From assembly GCA_023935145.1 (NCBI GenBank), contig CM043700.1, positions 35,953,620-36,017,619 of the forward strand: a stretch of DNA of 64,000 nt, read 5' to 3'. This stretch comes from Bretschneidera sinensis (lineage: Eukaryota > Streptophyta > Magnoliopsida > Brassicales > Akaniaceae). The notes beneath the pieces are model-generated. The model was not told the origin of the DNA, ran no database searches, and saw only the letters and a list, made by a program, of their open reading frames with translations. The translations under genes were made by a program, and so were the position numbers. Of this stretch, positions 23,019-36,313 are shown in pieces; the stretch's first letter is position 1, and each line of letters starts with the position of its first letter.

Positions 23019-23381
23019 ATGGCAAAGTTAGAGAACTTCTCTATCCTTATGGCATTGTTCAGAGCCACTAAAATCATGATGTCACTCACAATGGCTACAG
23101 AGCTATCACCACATAGTTGTGTCGATAAGATGACTCCAGAGTGCGGAAAAGAGGTATTCACGTCTATATTCGATCAGAATTTAAACGTCACTGAAAAATA
23201 CTGTCAAAACCTTATAGCAATGGGAGAAGAATGCCATATCATATTGGTGAAAGCCACTTTTACATTACATCAGTCCGAAGCAAATGCGTCTTCTATTATC
23301 CCTAGAAGTAAACAAGTATGGAATACTTGTGTTTTGGATTTTGGAGGAGATGCATCTGCGCCAATCTCTTTTGAATCATAG
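23019..23381 (+). CDS. Prolamin-like type C copy 2 (120 aa, open, five cysteines)
   Basis: It is open over the full family length with Trp101 intact, and cysteines at 34, 42, 62, 72 and 104. Residue 61 is Tyr, leaving an odd number of cysteines. Arg at residue 15 and Lys at 18 interrupt the hydrophobic core of the signal peptide, so secretion may be weakened. NVT (56) and NAS (89) are possible glycosylation sites. Either it is a decaying copy that has not yet acquired a stop, or a diverged gene with an unpaired cysteine. Promoter elements are retained. Confidence 0.65.
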   Translation: MAKLENFSILMALFRATKIMMSLTMATELSPHSCVDKMTPECGKEVFTSIFDQNLNVTEKYCQNLIAMGEECHIILVKATFTLHQSEANASSIIPRSKQVWNTCVLDFGGDASAPISFES

Positions 23382-26300
23382 TTTTTTTTGTTGTTGTTAT
23401 ATATGATTTTACAGTTTATTACGTACCGTACTGATTTCTTAAAATTAAATTATGAATTCTATAGTTAAGTCATGTAAAACTTAATTAGATCTTCAAATTA
23501 ATGTTGAATTTATAACATAAAAAAAAAAACTGAACTTATTTGGGCTATTTCAATTTTTCTCAAAGATGTAGCTTTGGTATTTTAAATTATATGGGTATCA
23601 ATCTATATGACATGTAAAACAACCTAAAATAACGTATTTTAAAAAAACATATAAGTAAATAATACAATCAAATTAGGTAGTAATAATTTGTGGCTTGAGC
23701 ATAGTCTAATTGAGAATTACACTTTTTTCACTTAAGAGGAGGTCCCATTCAAATCTCAAGTTCAAATTTCGCTACTCCTATTGTAAAAAAATATATGATA
23801 AACTAACATAAATTATATCTCCAACAAATTATATTTATGAGATCATATTTTAGAAAGAAACAAAATTGAATTTATGAGGTCTCCTCTCCCCTCCCCGTAT
23901 AAATGACAGAAGTTTTTTAGAATACAAAATGATGTAGATTTGGTACCAAAATATTTCAACATATAAAATCCTAAATAACCAATATATACAATCAAATTAA
24001 ATATAAAATAAACTAATTGTATTTAGAAGATCATATTCTAAAAGAAAAAAAAGAAGAAAAAAAATGAGATTTTTCCCTAAAAGTATTACTTTTAATTCAG
24101 TTAATAAATTGAGATTCGATCGATATTGTGATATTTTATTATAAAAACCATCCCATAGTTTAGATAACTACTTTTCAAAAGAAACCAAAGTCCACACAAG
24201 TCTTTAAACAAGCACCAAACCAACAACTCAAAACTGTAACTCAAAAGGCAAGAGCTGACAGTCAAAAGAAACCCCGTCCCATAGCCAATGAATCGTACGA
24301 GGAGAAAGAACCATCAAAATACTAGAAATACTAAGAAATAATTGAGTTACCAATTATATCAAAAGCTAAAACTGATAAAAAAAAGTGATCCAATTAATTC
24401 TTTATAAAACATCTCTCAAGTACAAGCTAACTGACGAATTTAAGGTTTTTGCACTTGAACCCAAATGAAAAAAAGCCTATATATCCAAAAGAGAAATAAT
24501 TTGGTCAAATATTAAATGAAAATGGATATATTTTGAACTTGAAATGAAGATCTGAAGTTCTGATACCACGTTAAAATTTGAAAAATTGAGAAGAATTATC
24601 TATATTTTGTGTGCCTCTAACAACGCACTGTCTCCCGTCTCTCTCTATACCGTCTCTCAACTCTTAGCCTAAACCCTAAATACCAAATATCAATATGGTA
24701 TCGGAGTTTTGTCCATGTAATACATATTACACACATAATATAGTGAATTCTTATTTATTTATTTTTTTTATTTTCACAGGAAACACACCTAGTAGTCACA
24801 AATTGCACAATCAATAGATTTTGAAAACCGATCAGAATCAAGCCCATTGGAATCATACTTTTCAATCAAGCATTACCATAGTTACAATCTTGATATCTCT
24901 CTGAGAAAAAAATACTTTATATTATAATATATAACATCTCTCTTATTTGTTAATAATTACAATTTAATCTAAAAATTGTTAAAAAACAACAATCTAATCT
25001 CACTTTTAAAAAATTAAAAAAAAATGAAAACAATTATAAATACCCTTCAACTAATCATTTGTACCTTTTAGAATGGTTACCAGTTATTATCATACATTTT
25101 CACTCTTCTTCCTATTCTTCTTGTGCCAATGGTTATGTCTATTGCGATGACTTGTAGTTTATATATTTTTTTGTCCTCCAAGGCCCAAAAGTCAAGTCTT
25201 TAACAATGAGTTATATATTCTGAGTTCAAAGTATTGACCAATTTACCATAAATCTTTTTCTCAAATACAAAATCCTCTGTTCTACCTGTTGGTTTACACT
25301 ACATTTGCGAATTATTGGAAGAACCATCCGCGCTAAGTTGAGACACCCAATCTCAGGGAGATTTCCACTGATATCTTCTTTTTCTCACGAGGGACAAGTT
25401 CTGTTTTGTTGAGCAGAAAATCAGAAACCGAGGCAATAGCTGAGCTCCTTCTATTTTTAATCCTGCAACTTTTGGTGTTCCAAACAATAGAGAAATATAT
25501 ACTGTCCAATATCAGCAGTAGGCAACTAAGCATTGGAGGGCATTGTCCCTTGTCACACCAGTGGCCAAATTTGTCAATTGTTAATTCCTTGTTTCATTCA
25601 TAACATGCTGACATTTCATTCATAACATGCAGACAATGCCAACAATCTTGGAAAATTTTGTTTAAGAATAACACCACACAATCATGTATTTAACGATCCA
25701 GAGATTCTTGCGAAGATTTGGTCTATGAGATTTTTTTTTGATAAAAAATACTTTTCACATAGAAAGAAACGTGCTCATTTTGTCAGTTCTAGCGAACAAC
25801 TGTTGGATAAAAAAATTAAATTAAATAATTGTACTTGACCATGTGAAAATATTAGAATATTTTTTTTTGATCAAACTGCTGTCAAATAGAGCCGACATAA
25901 CATAAACTTTAAGTGATAAAATTAGCACCATTTCTCTGACCTCTGTTTTCTTTTACTGTGGAAAGTCTTTTCGTATTTGAAGTGGACAAAAAGCAATTCC
26001 ATCGACCACGTGGACAAAATCTCCAAAACAAAGTATGCCAACGGGCAACTAATGCCTCATGTTCTCTTAGTTCTGATAAGTTCTTGTATGGCACAGTGTG
26101 AGAGAGATACATGACACAAAAGTTCATCTCACCCTTAAATTGTGCGAAAAGATTGAGAAGAAAAGATATACGAGACAAGAATTTTTCCTTAATTCTATCT
26201 TTCATTACATATTTTTAAATTAACTAATCACTATATTAGAACACTTTGAAACAACTGTAATCATCGTTAAATTAAGCTTCCTTTTTTACCTTTTTCTAAA

Positions 26301-26425
26301 CTCAGATAGCAAAATCACTCTTAAGTAGAAGTTAAATTATTATTGCATATCAACATTTCTCCAACTAATGCCTTAAAATTATTGTAATTAATTAATCAAA
26401 CATATTTAATGCAAAAGATATTAAT

Positions 26426-26575
26426 GAAGCGTTTTGAAACCACCAAATTAATAGTACTATATATTTCCTGTATTGCACCCTATATATAAAAGGATCCTTA
26501 AAACCATTAATCTTCAAATTAGCAACACAATAAAGATAAATTGATAAACCTGTCATTACTAAAAAAAACAAAATC
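26426..26575 (+). promoter_or_regulatory. A4 core promoter and leader
   Basis: GTTTTGAAAC block and TATA box at 26481-26491. One conserved block reads ATATATTTCC instead of ATATCTTTCC. Confidence 0.68.
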
Positions 26576-27031
26576 ATGGGAAAGTTAGAGCTCTTCTCTA
26601 TCCTTGTGGCGTTGTTCTTAGCCACAACAACGGTATCACTCACATTTGCAGCAACAGAAGATTTCAGTCCCTCAGCAGAAGAAGATGAATATTACGCGTA
26701 TCCGCCTGGAACTGAATTCGAAATTTTGTCACCAGAACCTTCACTAGAGTATGCCAAATTTTTGCAAAGCTGTTCTGAAAAGATGACTATGGAGTGCGGG
26801 AAACAAGTATTCATGTATATGTTCGAGAATGTTACCGTTACTGAAGATTGTTGCAGAACACTTATGGCAGTGGGAAAAGAGTGCCACACTGCATTGGTGA
26901 GAACCATTTTCTCATTGAATCATTTTAAAGCAAATGCATCTTTAGGTATTCCCAGAAGTAAACAATTTTGGAATAAATGTGTTTTGGATTTTGGATCTGA
27001 TTCATCTGCTCCTCTCTCTTTTGAATATTAA
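26576..27031 (+). CDS. Prolamin-like secreted cysteine-rich protein, type A copy 4 (151 aa)
   Basis: Intact type A protein. It differs from A3 at residue 30 (Phe for Ile, in the acidic segment) and residue 91 (Asp for Asn, next to the CC pair). All six cysteines and both glycosylation motifs are kept. Confidence 0.88.
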   Translation: MGKLELFSILVALFLATTTVSLTFAATEDFSPSAEEDEYYAYPPGTEFEILSPEPSLEYAKFLQSCSEKMTMECGKQVFMYMFENVTVTEDCCRTLMAVGKECHTALVRTIFSLNHFKANASLGIPRSKQFWNKCVLDFGSDSSAPLSFEY

Positions 27032-29507
27032 GTTTTTTCTTTTTATATACGTTTCTGTCTTGTACCATATTAAATCAAGAATTCTTAAATGTAAAATAAG
27101 AATTCTGTAATTTAAATAAACTCATGTCGACCAATTAATGCCTGTTCTTTCCATGTCAATTGATTCAATTATATATATATTAAAAATATTTTTATTCTAA
27201 AATGAATATATATACTTTTATTTAGACTATAAATATAAAAGTTTATATACTCAGGTTTGAAAGTTAGAGCTCGAAGGGTTGGAGGTCAGGCTCGTTTGGG
27301 CTTGAAGCTGACTCGAGCTTAAGTTGTGGAAAATAAACGCGAGCGGAGCATGAGTTTAAATTTTCATTCTTGGCTCGAGTTCAAAAAGACCATAAATAAC
27401 TCGAGCCAAGTATCCAAATTAAAGCTCAGGTTGACGGCCTGTGCCCTACACACATCTACGATATTTGATTGAACACTTTTCTTTTTTGTGAGAATTTATT
27501 ATAGAAAAAAACACACATGAACGAAAGGGAAAACCTGGATGGAGATGGACACACACACGCGAACGAAAGGGAAAACCTGGATGAAGATGGATACGTACAT
27601 GGCTAACAACACACGTTAGCTTTAAAATAATACTCAACTATTAGACCTGCAAAATTATGCTCATATATATGTAGTTGTTTGAGCTCTAAATGTGACTACA
27701 CGCATATATGAAAGGGAAAACCTGGATGGAGATGGATACGTATATGGCTAACAACACACGTTAGCTTTAAAACAATACTCAACTATTAGACCCTCAAAAT
27801 TATGCTCATATATATGTAGTTGTTTTAGCTCTAAATATGACTAAATTGAATACTACTTCAAGTGATCTACAAATGTAATGCAAATAAATCTCACTAATTA
27901 TTTATAAGCTCAAAAAGTGATCCATGATTTCAACGATCATGCAGTCTTAGTTTTGACAGGAAACCGATGTATGCCTTGATTCATAAATGCTGAGATAGAA
28001 CTTTCATTCTTTTACTCTATCAAGTCATGCTTAATTTTCTGTTGCATAAGCAACATGAATGATTTAACCATCCAGCTTTGCTGAGTTAAGTGCTACTAAA
28101 GAGGCTTTCTAGCTTTATAAGCAAGCAGTATTGGAGGAACAACTAAAAATATTAATTATAATCACAATCATTTATGAATAATAAAAATAATAGTAATATA
28201 ATTAATATTTATTGAAATAATAATATTTAACATAACAATAACTAAATTGTTAATATAATAATAATTATAATAATAATAATAATAATAATAATAGTCTCAA
28301 TCAAAAATCAAATTAACTTTTTTTAAGCTATTTTCAACCTTTTATTTATAAAAGCAATCACCTTAAAAAAATTAGTGTTCTCAACTGGAATTGTTTGGTG
28401 TTGTATTTCTTTGATGGGTTCTTTTAATGGTGATGCTATTGACATTCCAAAGATTATTATTTGCACAATTTGTGTTTGTTTAACTTACAATATTGTCTTG
28501 AAATTATATGCTTTTGAAAATACAATTTAACTAAGTGCATTATTGTAAGTTTAAGGGAAAATTACAATAACCCACCTAATGTACGTCGACGATTACACTT
28601 ACCTCACCAAGAAAAGCTGAGAAGAATTCTCTATATTATTATATGTAATATGTATTAAATGAAAGAAACTCTGATACCACGTTGATATTTTCTATTTAGG
28701 GTTTAAGCTAAGAGTTAGAGAGGGAGAAGAGAGATAGAATGTAGAGAGAGACAAGAAGCAATGTTGTTAGAGGCACACCAAACATAAAGAATTCTTCTCA
28801 ATTTCTTTTATTTTAACACAGTATCAGACCTCCATATCCTAACTTCTAGTTCTGAGGATGCACTTTTTTATTTAATATTTGACCAAGTTATTTGCTCTTT
28901 CGGATATTTGGTCTTTCTTTCATTTGAGTTTCACATGCAATACTTTTAATTCTTTAGTCGGCTTGTACTTGAGAGAATTTGTTAATGTATAAACAATTAA
29001 TTTGATCATTTTATATCAATTTATGCTTTTGAAATTTTTGTTTATTCAGTTATTTTAAATATTTTTTTTTTATATTTGTATGGTTGTTTCGTCTCATGCA
29101 GTTCATTAGCTATGAGAAGGGGCTTCTTTCTACGATTTGCTCTTGCTTTTCGAGTAACAGTTTCGAGTTTTTTTTAATAGTGTACAGTTTTGAGTTGTTG
29201 GTTTGGTGTTTGTTTAAAGACCTGTGAGGACTTTTAATAAAATATCACAATACCAATCGAATCTCAATGCATTACATGTTATATAGATTAATACCCACGT
29301 AATTAAAAATACCAAAGCTACTTCTTTAAGAATGATTAAAATAGCCCAAATAAGTTCAGTTTTTTTATCTTATAAATTCAACATTAATTTGGAGATCTAA
29401 TTAAGTTTTACATGACTTAATTATCAAGTTCTTAATTTATTTTTAAGAATTCATTATTTAATTAATATGGTCTGTACCAAGCTGTAAAATTATACATAAC
29501 AAAAAAA

Positions 29508-29870
29508 CTATGATTCAAAAGAGATTGGCGCAGATGCATCTCCTCCAAAATCCAAAACACAAGTATTCCATACTTGTTTACTTCTAGGGATAATAGAAGA
29601 TGCATTTGCTTCAGACTGATGTAATGTAAAAGTGGCTTTCGCCAATATGATATGACACTCTTCTCCCATTGCTATAAGGTTTTGACAGCATTTTTCAGTG
29701 ATGTCTACATTCTGATTGAATATAGACGTGAATACCTCTTTCCCGCACTCTGGAGTCATCCTATCTACACAACTTTGTGGTGATAGCTCTGCAGCCAATG
29801 TGAGTGACACTATGGTTGCGGTGGCTATGAACAATGCCATAAGGATAGAGAAGTTCTCTAACTTTGCCAT
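29508..29870 (-). CDS. Prolamin-like secreted cysteine-rich protein, type B copy 3 (120 aa)
   Basis: Intact, with six cysteines in the B spacing. It has Arg38 where B1 and B2 have Lys. Signal peptide and tail are as in B2. Head to head with C3, with 736 bp between the starts. Confidence 0.88.
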   Translation of the reverse strand: MAKLENFSILMALFIATATIVSLTLAAELSPQSCVDRMTPECGKEVFTSIFNQNVDITEKCCQNLIAMGEECHIILAKATFTLHQSEANASSIIPRSKQVWNTCVLDFGGDASAPISFES

Positions 29871-30606
29871 AATTTTTTTTATATTTTAATTAATGATACA
29901 GGAGTATTAATTTATTTTTTGTGTTGCTTTGAGAGAGATGATTTTGATGGTGATACACAAGGATCATTTTATAGGTCGTAATCAAAGGAAAGAGATAATT
30001 TATTGTTGTTTCAAAACGTTCCAAAATTAGTATCTTCTGTATTAAATATGTTTGATTATAATTAATTAACCATGTAACATAAGTTTTTCAAATCCATGAT
30101 GTGAAGGGTTTACATTAATTTGCTAGACATGAAACGGAAGTTGACTTCATATGACGGGAACCAAAGATTAAATGTTAATACTACTTTGAATATTGAAGGG
30201 TAAGAAAAAACAAAAGAACCAAATTAAGCTCTCCATTACTAAATTTAGACATTTGTGACATCCAATAATTACAATTTTATATATTGGTATTTCGATTCAT
30301 ATATGTATGTATTATCCATCTAAGAATGAAGCCATAAATAGAAAAAATAAAAAAACAAAGTGTGACTAAAATATTTTAAAAAACGACCGAAGGATGAGTA
30401 GCCTTCACATCATGGATTTGAAATACTTATGTTACATGGTCAACTAATGCTGAAGACACTAATTTTGAAATGTTTTGAAACAACAAAAAATTATCTCTTT
30501 CCTCTAATTACACCCTATAAAATAATCCTTGCAAATGCATCACTCTCAAAGAAATACAAAAAATAAATTGGTACTGCTACATCATTAATTAAAAATAAAA
30601 CCAATC
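29871..30606. promoter_or_regulatory. Shared B3/C3 divergent promoter region
   Basis: The C3 TATA box is at 30516-30524. GTAACAT motifs lie at 30074-30080 (B3 side) and 30429-30435 (C3 side, complement). The leader of C3 has the same short deletion after the TATA box as C1. Confidence 0.6.
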
Positions 30607-30969
30607 ATGGCAAAGTTAGAGAACTTCTCTATCCTTATGGCATTGGTCATAGCCACTAAAATCATGGTGTCACCCACAATGGCTACAGAGCTATCACCAC
30701 ATAGTTGTGTCGATAAGATGACTCCAGAGTGCGGAAAAGAGGTATTCGCGTCTATATTCGATCAGAATTTAAACGTCACTGAAAAATACTGTCAAAACCT
30801 TATAGCAATGGGAGAAGAATGCCATATCATATTGGTGAAAGCCACTTTTACATTACATCAGTCCGAAGCAAATGCGTCTTCTATTATCCCTAGAAGTAAA
30901 CAAGTATGAAATACTTGTGTTTTGGATTTTGGAGGAGATGCATCTGCGCCAATCTCTTTTGAATCATAT
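30607..30969 (+). pseudogene. Prolamin-like type C copy 3, truncated by TGG-to-TGA
   Basis: It has the same TGA at codon 101 as C1 (30907-30909), and Tyr at 61. It also has Ala49 for Thr, and the normal TAG stop has become TAT. The shared stop shows that C1 and C3 derive from one broken ancestor or have exchanged sequence by conversion. Confidence 0.8.
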
Positions 30970-32385
30970 TTTTTTTGTTGTTGTTATATATGATTTTACA
31001 GTTTATTACGTACCGTACTGATTTCTTAAAATTAAATTATGAATTCTATAGTTAAGTCATGTAAAACTTAATTAGATCTTCAAATTAATGTTGAATTTAT
31101 AACATAAAAAAAAACTGAACTTATTTGGGCTATTTCAATTTTTCTCAAAGATGTAGCTTTGGTATTTTAAATTATATGGGTATCAATCTATATAACATGT
31201 AAAACAACCTAAAATAACGTATTTTAAAAAAACATATAAGTAAATAATACAATCAAATTAGGTAGTAATAATTTGTGGCTTGAGCATAGTCTAATTGAGA
31301 ATTACACTTTTTTCTCTTAAGAGGAGGTCCCATTCAAATCTCAAGTTCAAATTTCGCTACTCCTATTGTAAAAAAATATATGATAAACTAACATAAATTA
31401 TATCTCCAACAAATTATATTTATGAGATCATATTTTAAAAAGAAACAAAATTGAATTTATGAGGTCTCCTCTCCCCTCCCCGTATAAATGACAGATTTTT
31501 TTTAGAATACAAAATGATGTAGATTTGGTACCAAAATATTTCAACATATAAAATCCTTAATAACCAATATATACAATCAAATTAAATATAAAATAAACTA
31601 ATTGTATTTATAAGATCATATTCTAAAAGAAAAAAAAGAAGAAAAAAAATGAGATTTTTCCCTAAAAGTATTACTTTTAAATCAGTTAATAAATTGAGAT
31701 TCGATCGATATTGTGATATTTTATTATAAAAACCATCCCATAGTTTAGATAACTACTTTTCAAAAGAAACTAAAGTCCACACAAGTCTTTAAACAAGCAC
31801 CAAACCAACAACTCAAAACTGTAACTCAAAAGGCAAGAGCTGACAGTCAAAAGAAACCCCGTCCCATAGCCAATGAATCGTACGAGGCGAAAGAACCATC
31901 AAAATACTAGAAATATTAAGAAATAATTGAGTTATCAATTATATCAAAAGCTAAAACTGATAAAAAAAAAGTGATCCAATTAATTCTTTATAAAACATCT
32001 CTCAAGTACAAGCTAACTGACGAATTTAAGGTTTTTGCACTTGAACCCAAATGAAAAAAAGCCTATATATCCAAAAGAGAAATAACTTGGTCAAATATTA
32101 AATGAAAATGGATATATTTTGAACTTGAAACGAAGATCTGAAGTTCTGATACCACGTTAAAATTTGAAAAATTGAGAAGAATTATCTATATTTTGTGTTC
32201 CTCTAACAACGCACTGTCTCCCGTCTCTCTCTATACCGTCTCTCAACTCTTAGCCTAAACCCTAAATACCAAATATCAATATGGTATCGGAGTTTTGTCC
32301 ATGTAATACATATTACACACATAATATAGTGAATTCTTATTTATTTATTTTTTATTTTCACATGAAACACACCTAGTAGTCACAA
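30970..32385. repeat. Spacer from C3 to unit 5
   Basis: Right arm of the third inverted repeat and the end of unit 4. No gene seen. Confidence 0.7.
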
Positions 32386-33901
32386 ATTGCACAATCAATA
32401 GATTTTGAAAACCGATCAGAATCAAGCCCATTGGAATCATACTTTTCAATCAAGCATTACCATTGTTACAATCTTGATATCTCTCTGAGAAAAAAAATAC
32501 TTTATATTATAATATACTACATCTCTCTTATTTGTTAATAATTACAATTTAATCTAAAATTTGTTAAAAAACAACAATCTAATCTCACTTTTAAAAAATT
32601 AAAAAAAAAAAATGAAAACAATTATAAATACCCTTCAACTAATCATTTGTACCTTTTAGAATGGTTACCAGTTATTATCATACATTTTCACTTTTCTTCC
32701 TATTCTTCTTGTGCCAATGGTTATGTCTATTGCGATGACTTGTAGTTTATATATTTTTTTGTCCTCCAAGGCCCAAAAGTCAAGTCTTTAACAATGAGTT
32801 ATATATTCTGAGTTCAAAGTATTGACCAATTTACCATAAATCTTTTTCTCAAATACAAAATCCTCTGTTCTACCTGTTGGTTTACACAACATTTGCGAAT
32901 TATTGGAAGAACCATCCGCGCTATGTTGAGACACCCAATCTCAGGGAGATTTCCACTGATATCTTCTTTTTCTCACGAGGGACAAGTTCTGTTTTGTTGA
33001 GCAGAAAATCAGAAACCGAGGCAATAGCTGAGCTCCTTCTATTTTTAATCCTGCAACTTTTGGTGTTCCAAACAATAGAGAAATATATACTGTCCAATAT
33101 CAGCAGTAGGCAACTAAGCATTGGAGGGCATTGTCCCTTGTCACACCAGTGGCCAAATTTGTCAATTGTTAATTCCTTGTTTCATTCATAACATGCTGAC
33201 ATTTCATTCATAACATGCAGACAATGCCAACAATCTTGGAAAATCTTGTTTAAGAATAACACCACACAATCATGTATTTAACGATCCAGAGATTCTTGCG
33301 AAGATTTGGTCTATGAGATTTTTTTTTGATAAAAAATACTTTTCACATAGAAAGAAACGTGCTCATTTTGTCAGTTCTAGCGAACAACTGTTGGATAAAA
33401 AAATTAAATTAAATAATTGTACTTGACCATGTGAAAATATTAGAATATTTTTTTTTGATCAAACTGCTGTCAAATAGAGCCGACATAACATAAACTTTAA
33501 GTGATAAAATTAGCACCATTTCTCTGACCTCTGTTTTCTTTTACTGTGGAAAGTCTTTTCGTATTTGAAGTGGACAAAAAGCTATTCCATCGACCACGTG
33601 GACAAAATCTCCAAAACAAAGTATGCCAACGGGCAACTAATGCCTCATGTTCTCTTAGTTCTGAGAAGTTCTTGTATGGCACAGTGTGAGAGAGATACAT
33701 GACACAAAGGTTCATCTCACCCTTAAATTGTGCGAAAAGATTGAGAAGAAAAGATATACGAGACAAGAATTTTTCCTTAATTCTATCTTTCATTACATAT
33801 TTTTAAATTAACTAATCACTATATTAGAACACTTTGAAACAACTGTAATCATCGTTAAATTAAGCTTCCTTTTTTACTTTTTTCTAAACTCAGATAGCAA
33901 A
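32386..33901. repeat. Array unit 5, truncated before its A gene
   Basis: It matches the first 1.5 kb of the other units, including the G-box (33594-33601) and the unrecognised ORF block (32921-33191). Similarity then stops after CAGATAGCAAA, about 260 bp before the expected A start. This is the right edge of the array. Confidence 0.88.
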
Positions 33902-34044
33902 TAGCCCATACTTCTAGCAGACGCATGTGAAGGAAAAGAAAAGGTGAGTTCCCAAGCCTAATTGGAAAATATTTAAAGAAACTGAATGCAAGTACAGTGT
34001 AATAAAATTTCTTTTTCGATAATTACAATGTAATAAAATTTAAC

Positions 34045-34154
34045 TTGATTTTCTGTTCTTGTGTTCGATTGCTGTATTTCTTTCTACAAGTCATTCTAGA
34101 CTTGGGTGTTTGGAAGATCACCACCTGGGCATCTTGTCAAGGTGATTTCCAACA
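34045..34154 (+). repeat. Truncated LTR of the element 1 family
   Basis: About 110 bp match the 3' end of the element 1 LTR in the opposite orientation, ending ...TTTCCAACA as a complete LTR does. No primer site or internal region follows, so it is a fragment. It lies 143 bp beyond the array edge. Confidence 0.85.
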
Positions 34155-36313
34155 ACTGGGTTGCACCTCATGGTGTTTTAATATAATTCTTTTACTTATA
34201 AAAAAAATAGTTATGTAACATTCTAGTCCTTTTAATAGATTGATGGCCTCTTAATAGATTCACGACTTGTTGGTTTTGAATATTTGGAATCGAAAATGTT
34301 GAAGGCTATGATTTGTTGAGTGGAGTGGAAAAACCTATTATCTCTATTTTTTCTTTTTGGACAGAAAAAGTAACCTATTATCTCCATTAAGGAAGGATAG
34401 TTCAATACTTTTAGGTTTTGGTTTAATGGAAAATATTTTGTAAATGAAGATGAGTTTATAGACTTCATTGATATATTATCTTGAAAGGAAGAGTACTGAG
34501 CATATGAATTTATTTTGCTTTAACAGTGAAATGAAGTGTACTTAAAAAAACAGTGAAAGGAAGAGCAACTGAACTTTTGAATTTAAGTATGGGTTCTATA
34601 TCTAACTATTCCATAACGTCAAATTTGCAGAAGTGCTTTTTCACTGAATAAAGTTCCGTGTCCTACCATTCCTTATTTTAGGATATTCTTAGAACCTCCC
34701 TAGAAATCATCTGATTCACTAGAAGATGTTGTTCTAGACATGTCTGGCACAAAATTACATATTTCTTTGCATACTTGACTTAGGTTTAAAAATTGTATTT
34801 CTTTCCTTTCAAAAGATATTTATGATTGTGCATAAAACATTATATATTGTTGTTGACTTGTTAATTTTTTTTTCTTTGTTTGCATATGTTTTTAAAAGCT
34901 CACTGATGCCCAACTTCCTTCCAAATTTTAGGAGTTGAGAATTGAGAACTGCCATTTAGTCTTGTTGTGAACCTCAAATGCCTCTAGTCTTTTTTACTTA
35001 AAAGGAAAATAAAGATAGATGTTAGTATTTTGGGTTGTTTCGATGATGCTGTTTGAATTGATAAATTATTTAGGTTTCATTATCACTGATCAGTGACTTG
35101 ATGTCTTGTGTAAATTCAGTTTTATTCTATTACATTCACATCGCTTATGGGTTTTGGGAGATGATTTATTTTTTCTTTCAAAAGAAGCTTCTCTCTTTCT
35201 TATTGAAGTGTCCACCGACTACATTCTTACCACCATTGTATTGATGCCACAACCACTTTAAGGTGAAAATGCAGTTTCTTGTGTATCTAGTGAGTATTAG
35301 AACATTTTTTATACTACATAGAAGGCATTGCTTAGAACATTGAACCAGCATTGATGTTTTCTTAATGAATATATTGACATTTATTGTATTTAATATTCCT
35401 TAATTTGTTGGGCTTGGATGAAGGGTATATAACAATTGGTCTAGACTCCATACGTGCAAATAGTTATGTGCTTTATTTATATGTATGGGAAATCCTTTTA
35501 AAGTTTGTAAGAAACTTCATTGAGGTGAAGATTATCATTAATCTTAGCAGTTATATATATGAGTACATAAGCTGGATCTTATTCTATGTATGGTTGAAAT
35601 GGGGGCTGTTTTGTTGCAGCTGGGGTTTGTAATGCTATAACTGTTTTTATTGGAATTTGTTCTTCTTGCTGGTTAATAATGCTATCACTGTGGCTATAGT
35701 TAATAGTTTAATACCTTTTTCCATGATCAAGATGGTCGAGTGACATGTAAAATATGTGGTAAAAATCTTGAGATCAATTAATATTTTTTGGAATATGATA
35801 CCAGAGGCTAAGTTCTGTGAAGTTTCTTATATATAGCAATTCAGAAGCTAAGTTCTTATTATTGGTTGATTTGAAAGTTTCCCAGTTTCTTTCCCTTTTT
35901 GGATCAGTTTTCTTTGAATTGGATATTATTGAGTTGATTTTATATTATACAGGTTTATTTAGATTTGCAAAATGTCTTTAAAACAGAGTTTGTTTTGTCG
36001 ATTTCTTTTAAAAAGAGTTATTCTGGTCATGGTCACAGAGATTTTTGTGAAAGTTAGAGATAGTCTTTTCTCTTAGATGAATTCTTTTTATCCTCTGTTT
36101 CTTTTTTGTTGTTTCTTTGTTAAGTTGTGAATTGGCTACATTGTTTGGATTGTATATTTATTTTTCTTTTACAGGAGGTTTTATGGAAAAATAGAGGAAA
36201 TTATGCCCGTTTTTCTATAGAATATGATAAGCAACTTTTTTTTATTTAAATTTCGTTGCAATTGGCTACTCAATATTCGGAGGAGTTTAATCTTAATTGT
36301 TTCCTAATTGTAA
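34155..36313. other. Unassigned AT-rich region, probably intron or 5' part of a CACTA element
   Basis: About 2.2 kb without a convincing coding region. It is T-rich on the plus strand and contains several splice-acceptor-like runs (for example TTTTCTTTTACAG before 36175), which suits introns of a CACTA transposase gene whose last exon follows. The 5' end of such an element was not found. Confidence 0.35.

Larger units (their letters stand above)
21024..24752. repeat. Large imperfect inverted repeat holding the B2/C2 gene pair
   Basis: Same structure as at 13336-17171 but without the 117-bp central duplication, so the non-shared centre is shorter. Confidence 0.83.
17221..24801. repeat. Array unit 3 (7581 bp, complete)
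   Basis: Order A3, B2 (-), C2 (+). This unit holds the only C copy in the window that is open to its normal stop. It is very close to unit 2 in the A part. Confidence 0.92.
28624..32338. repeat. Large imperfect inverted repeat holding the B3/C3 gene pair
   Basis: Third copy of the structure described at 13336-17171, with a single copy of the central 117-bp block. Confidence 0.83.
24802..32385. repeat. Array unit 4 (7584 bp, complete)
   Basis: Order A4, B3 (-), C3 (+). C3 has the same premature stop as C1 and additionally lacks the normal stop codon. Confidence 0.92.
1..33901. repeat. Tandem array of ~7.6-kb units carrying prolamin-like secreted-protein genes
   Basis: The stretch is built from head-to-tail copies of one unit. 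The landmark ATTGCACAATCAATAG recurs at 6664, 9532, 17221, 24802 and 32386, which gives unit lengths of 2868 (deleted), 7689, 7581 and 7584 bp and a truncated last unit. Equivalent genes keep the same spacing (A starts 11305, 18993, 26576; B lower ends 14220, 21907, 29508; C starts 15436, 23019, 30607). By eye the copies differ at only a percent or two of sites, so amplification is recent. The left edge lies outside the window. The right edge is at about 33901, where similarity stops inside the A promoter. A Copia element (452-5673) interrupts the first partial unit. Confidence 0.93.

Noticed and set aside
34717..34721. CACTA start of the CACTA element
   Set aside because: CACTAGAAGAT resembles the terminus only over a few bases, and the flanking triplets do not match the 3' side.
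35384..35632. 82-aa hydrophobic plus-strand frame
   Set aside because: AT-rich low-complexity composition, no ATG context or family, within probable intron DNA.
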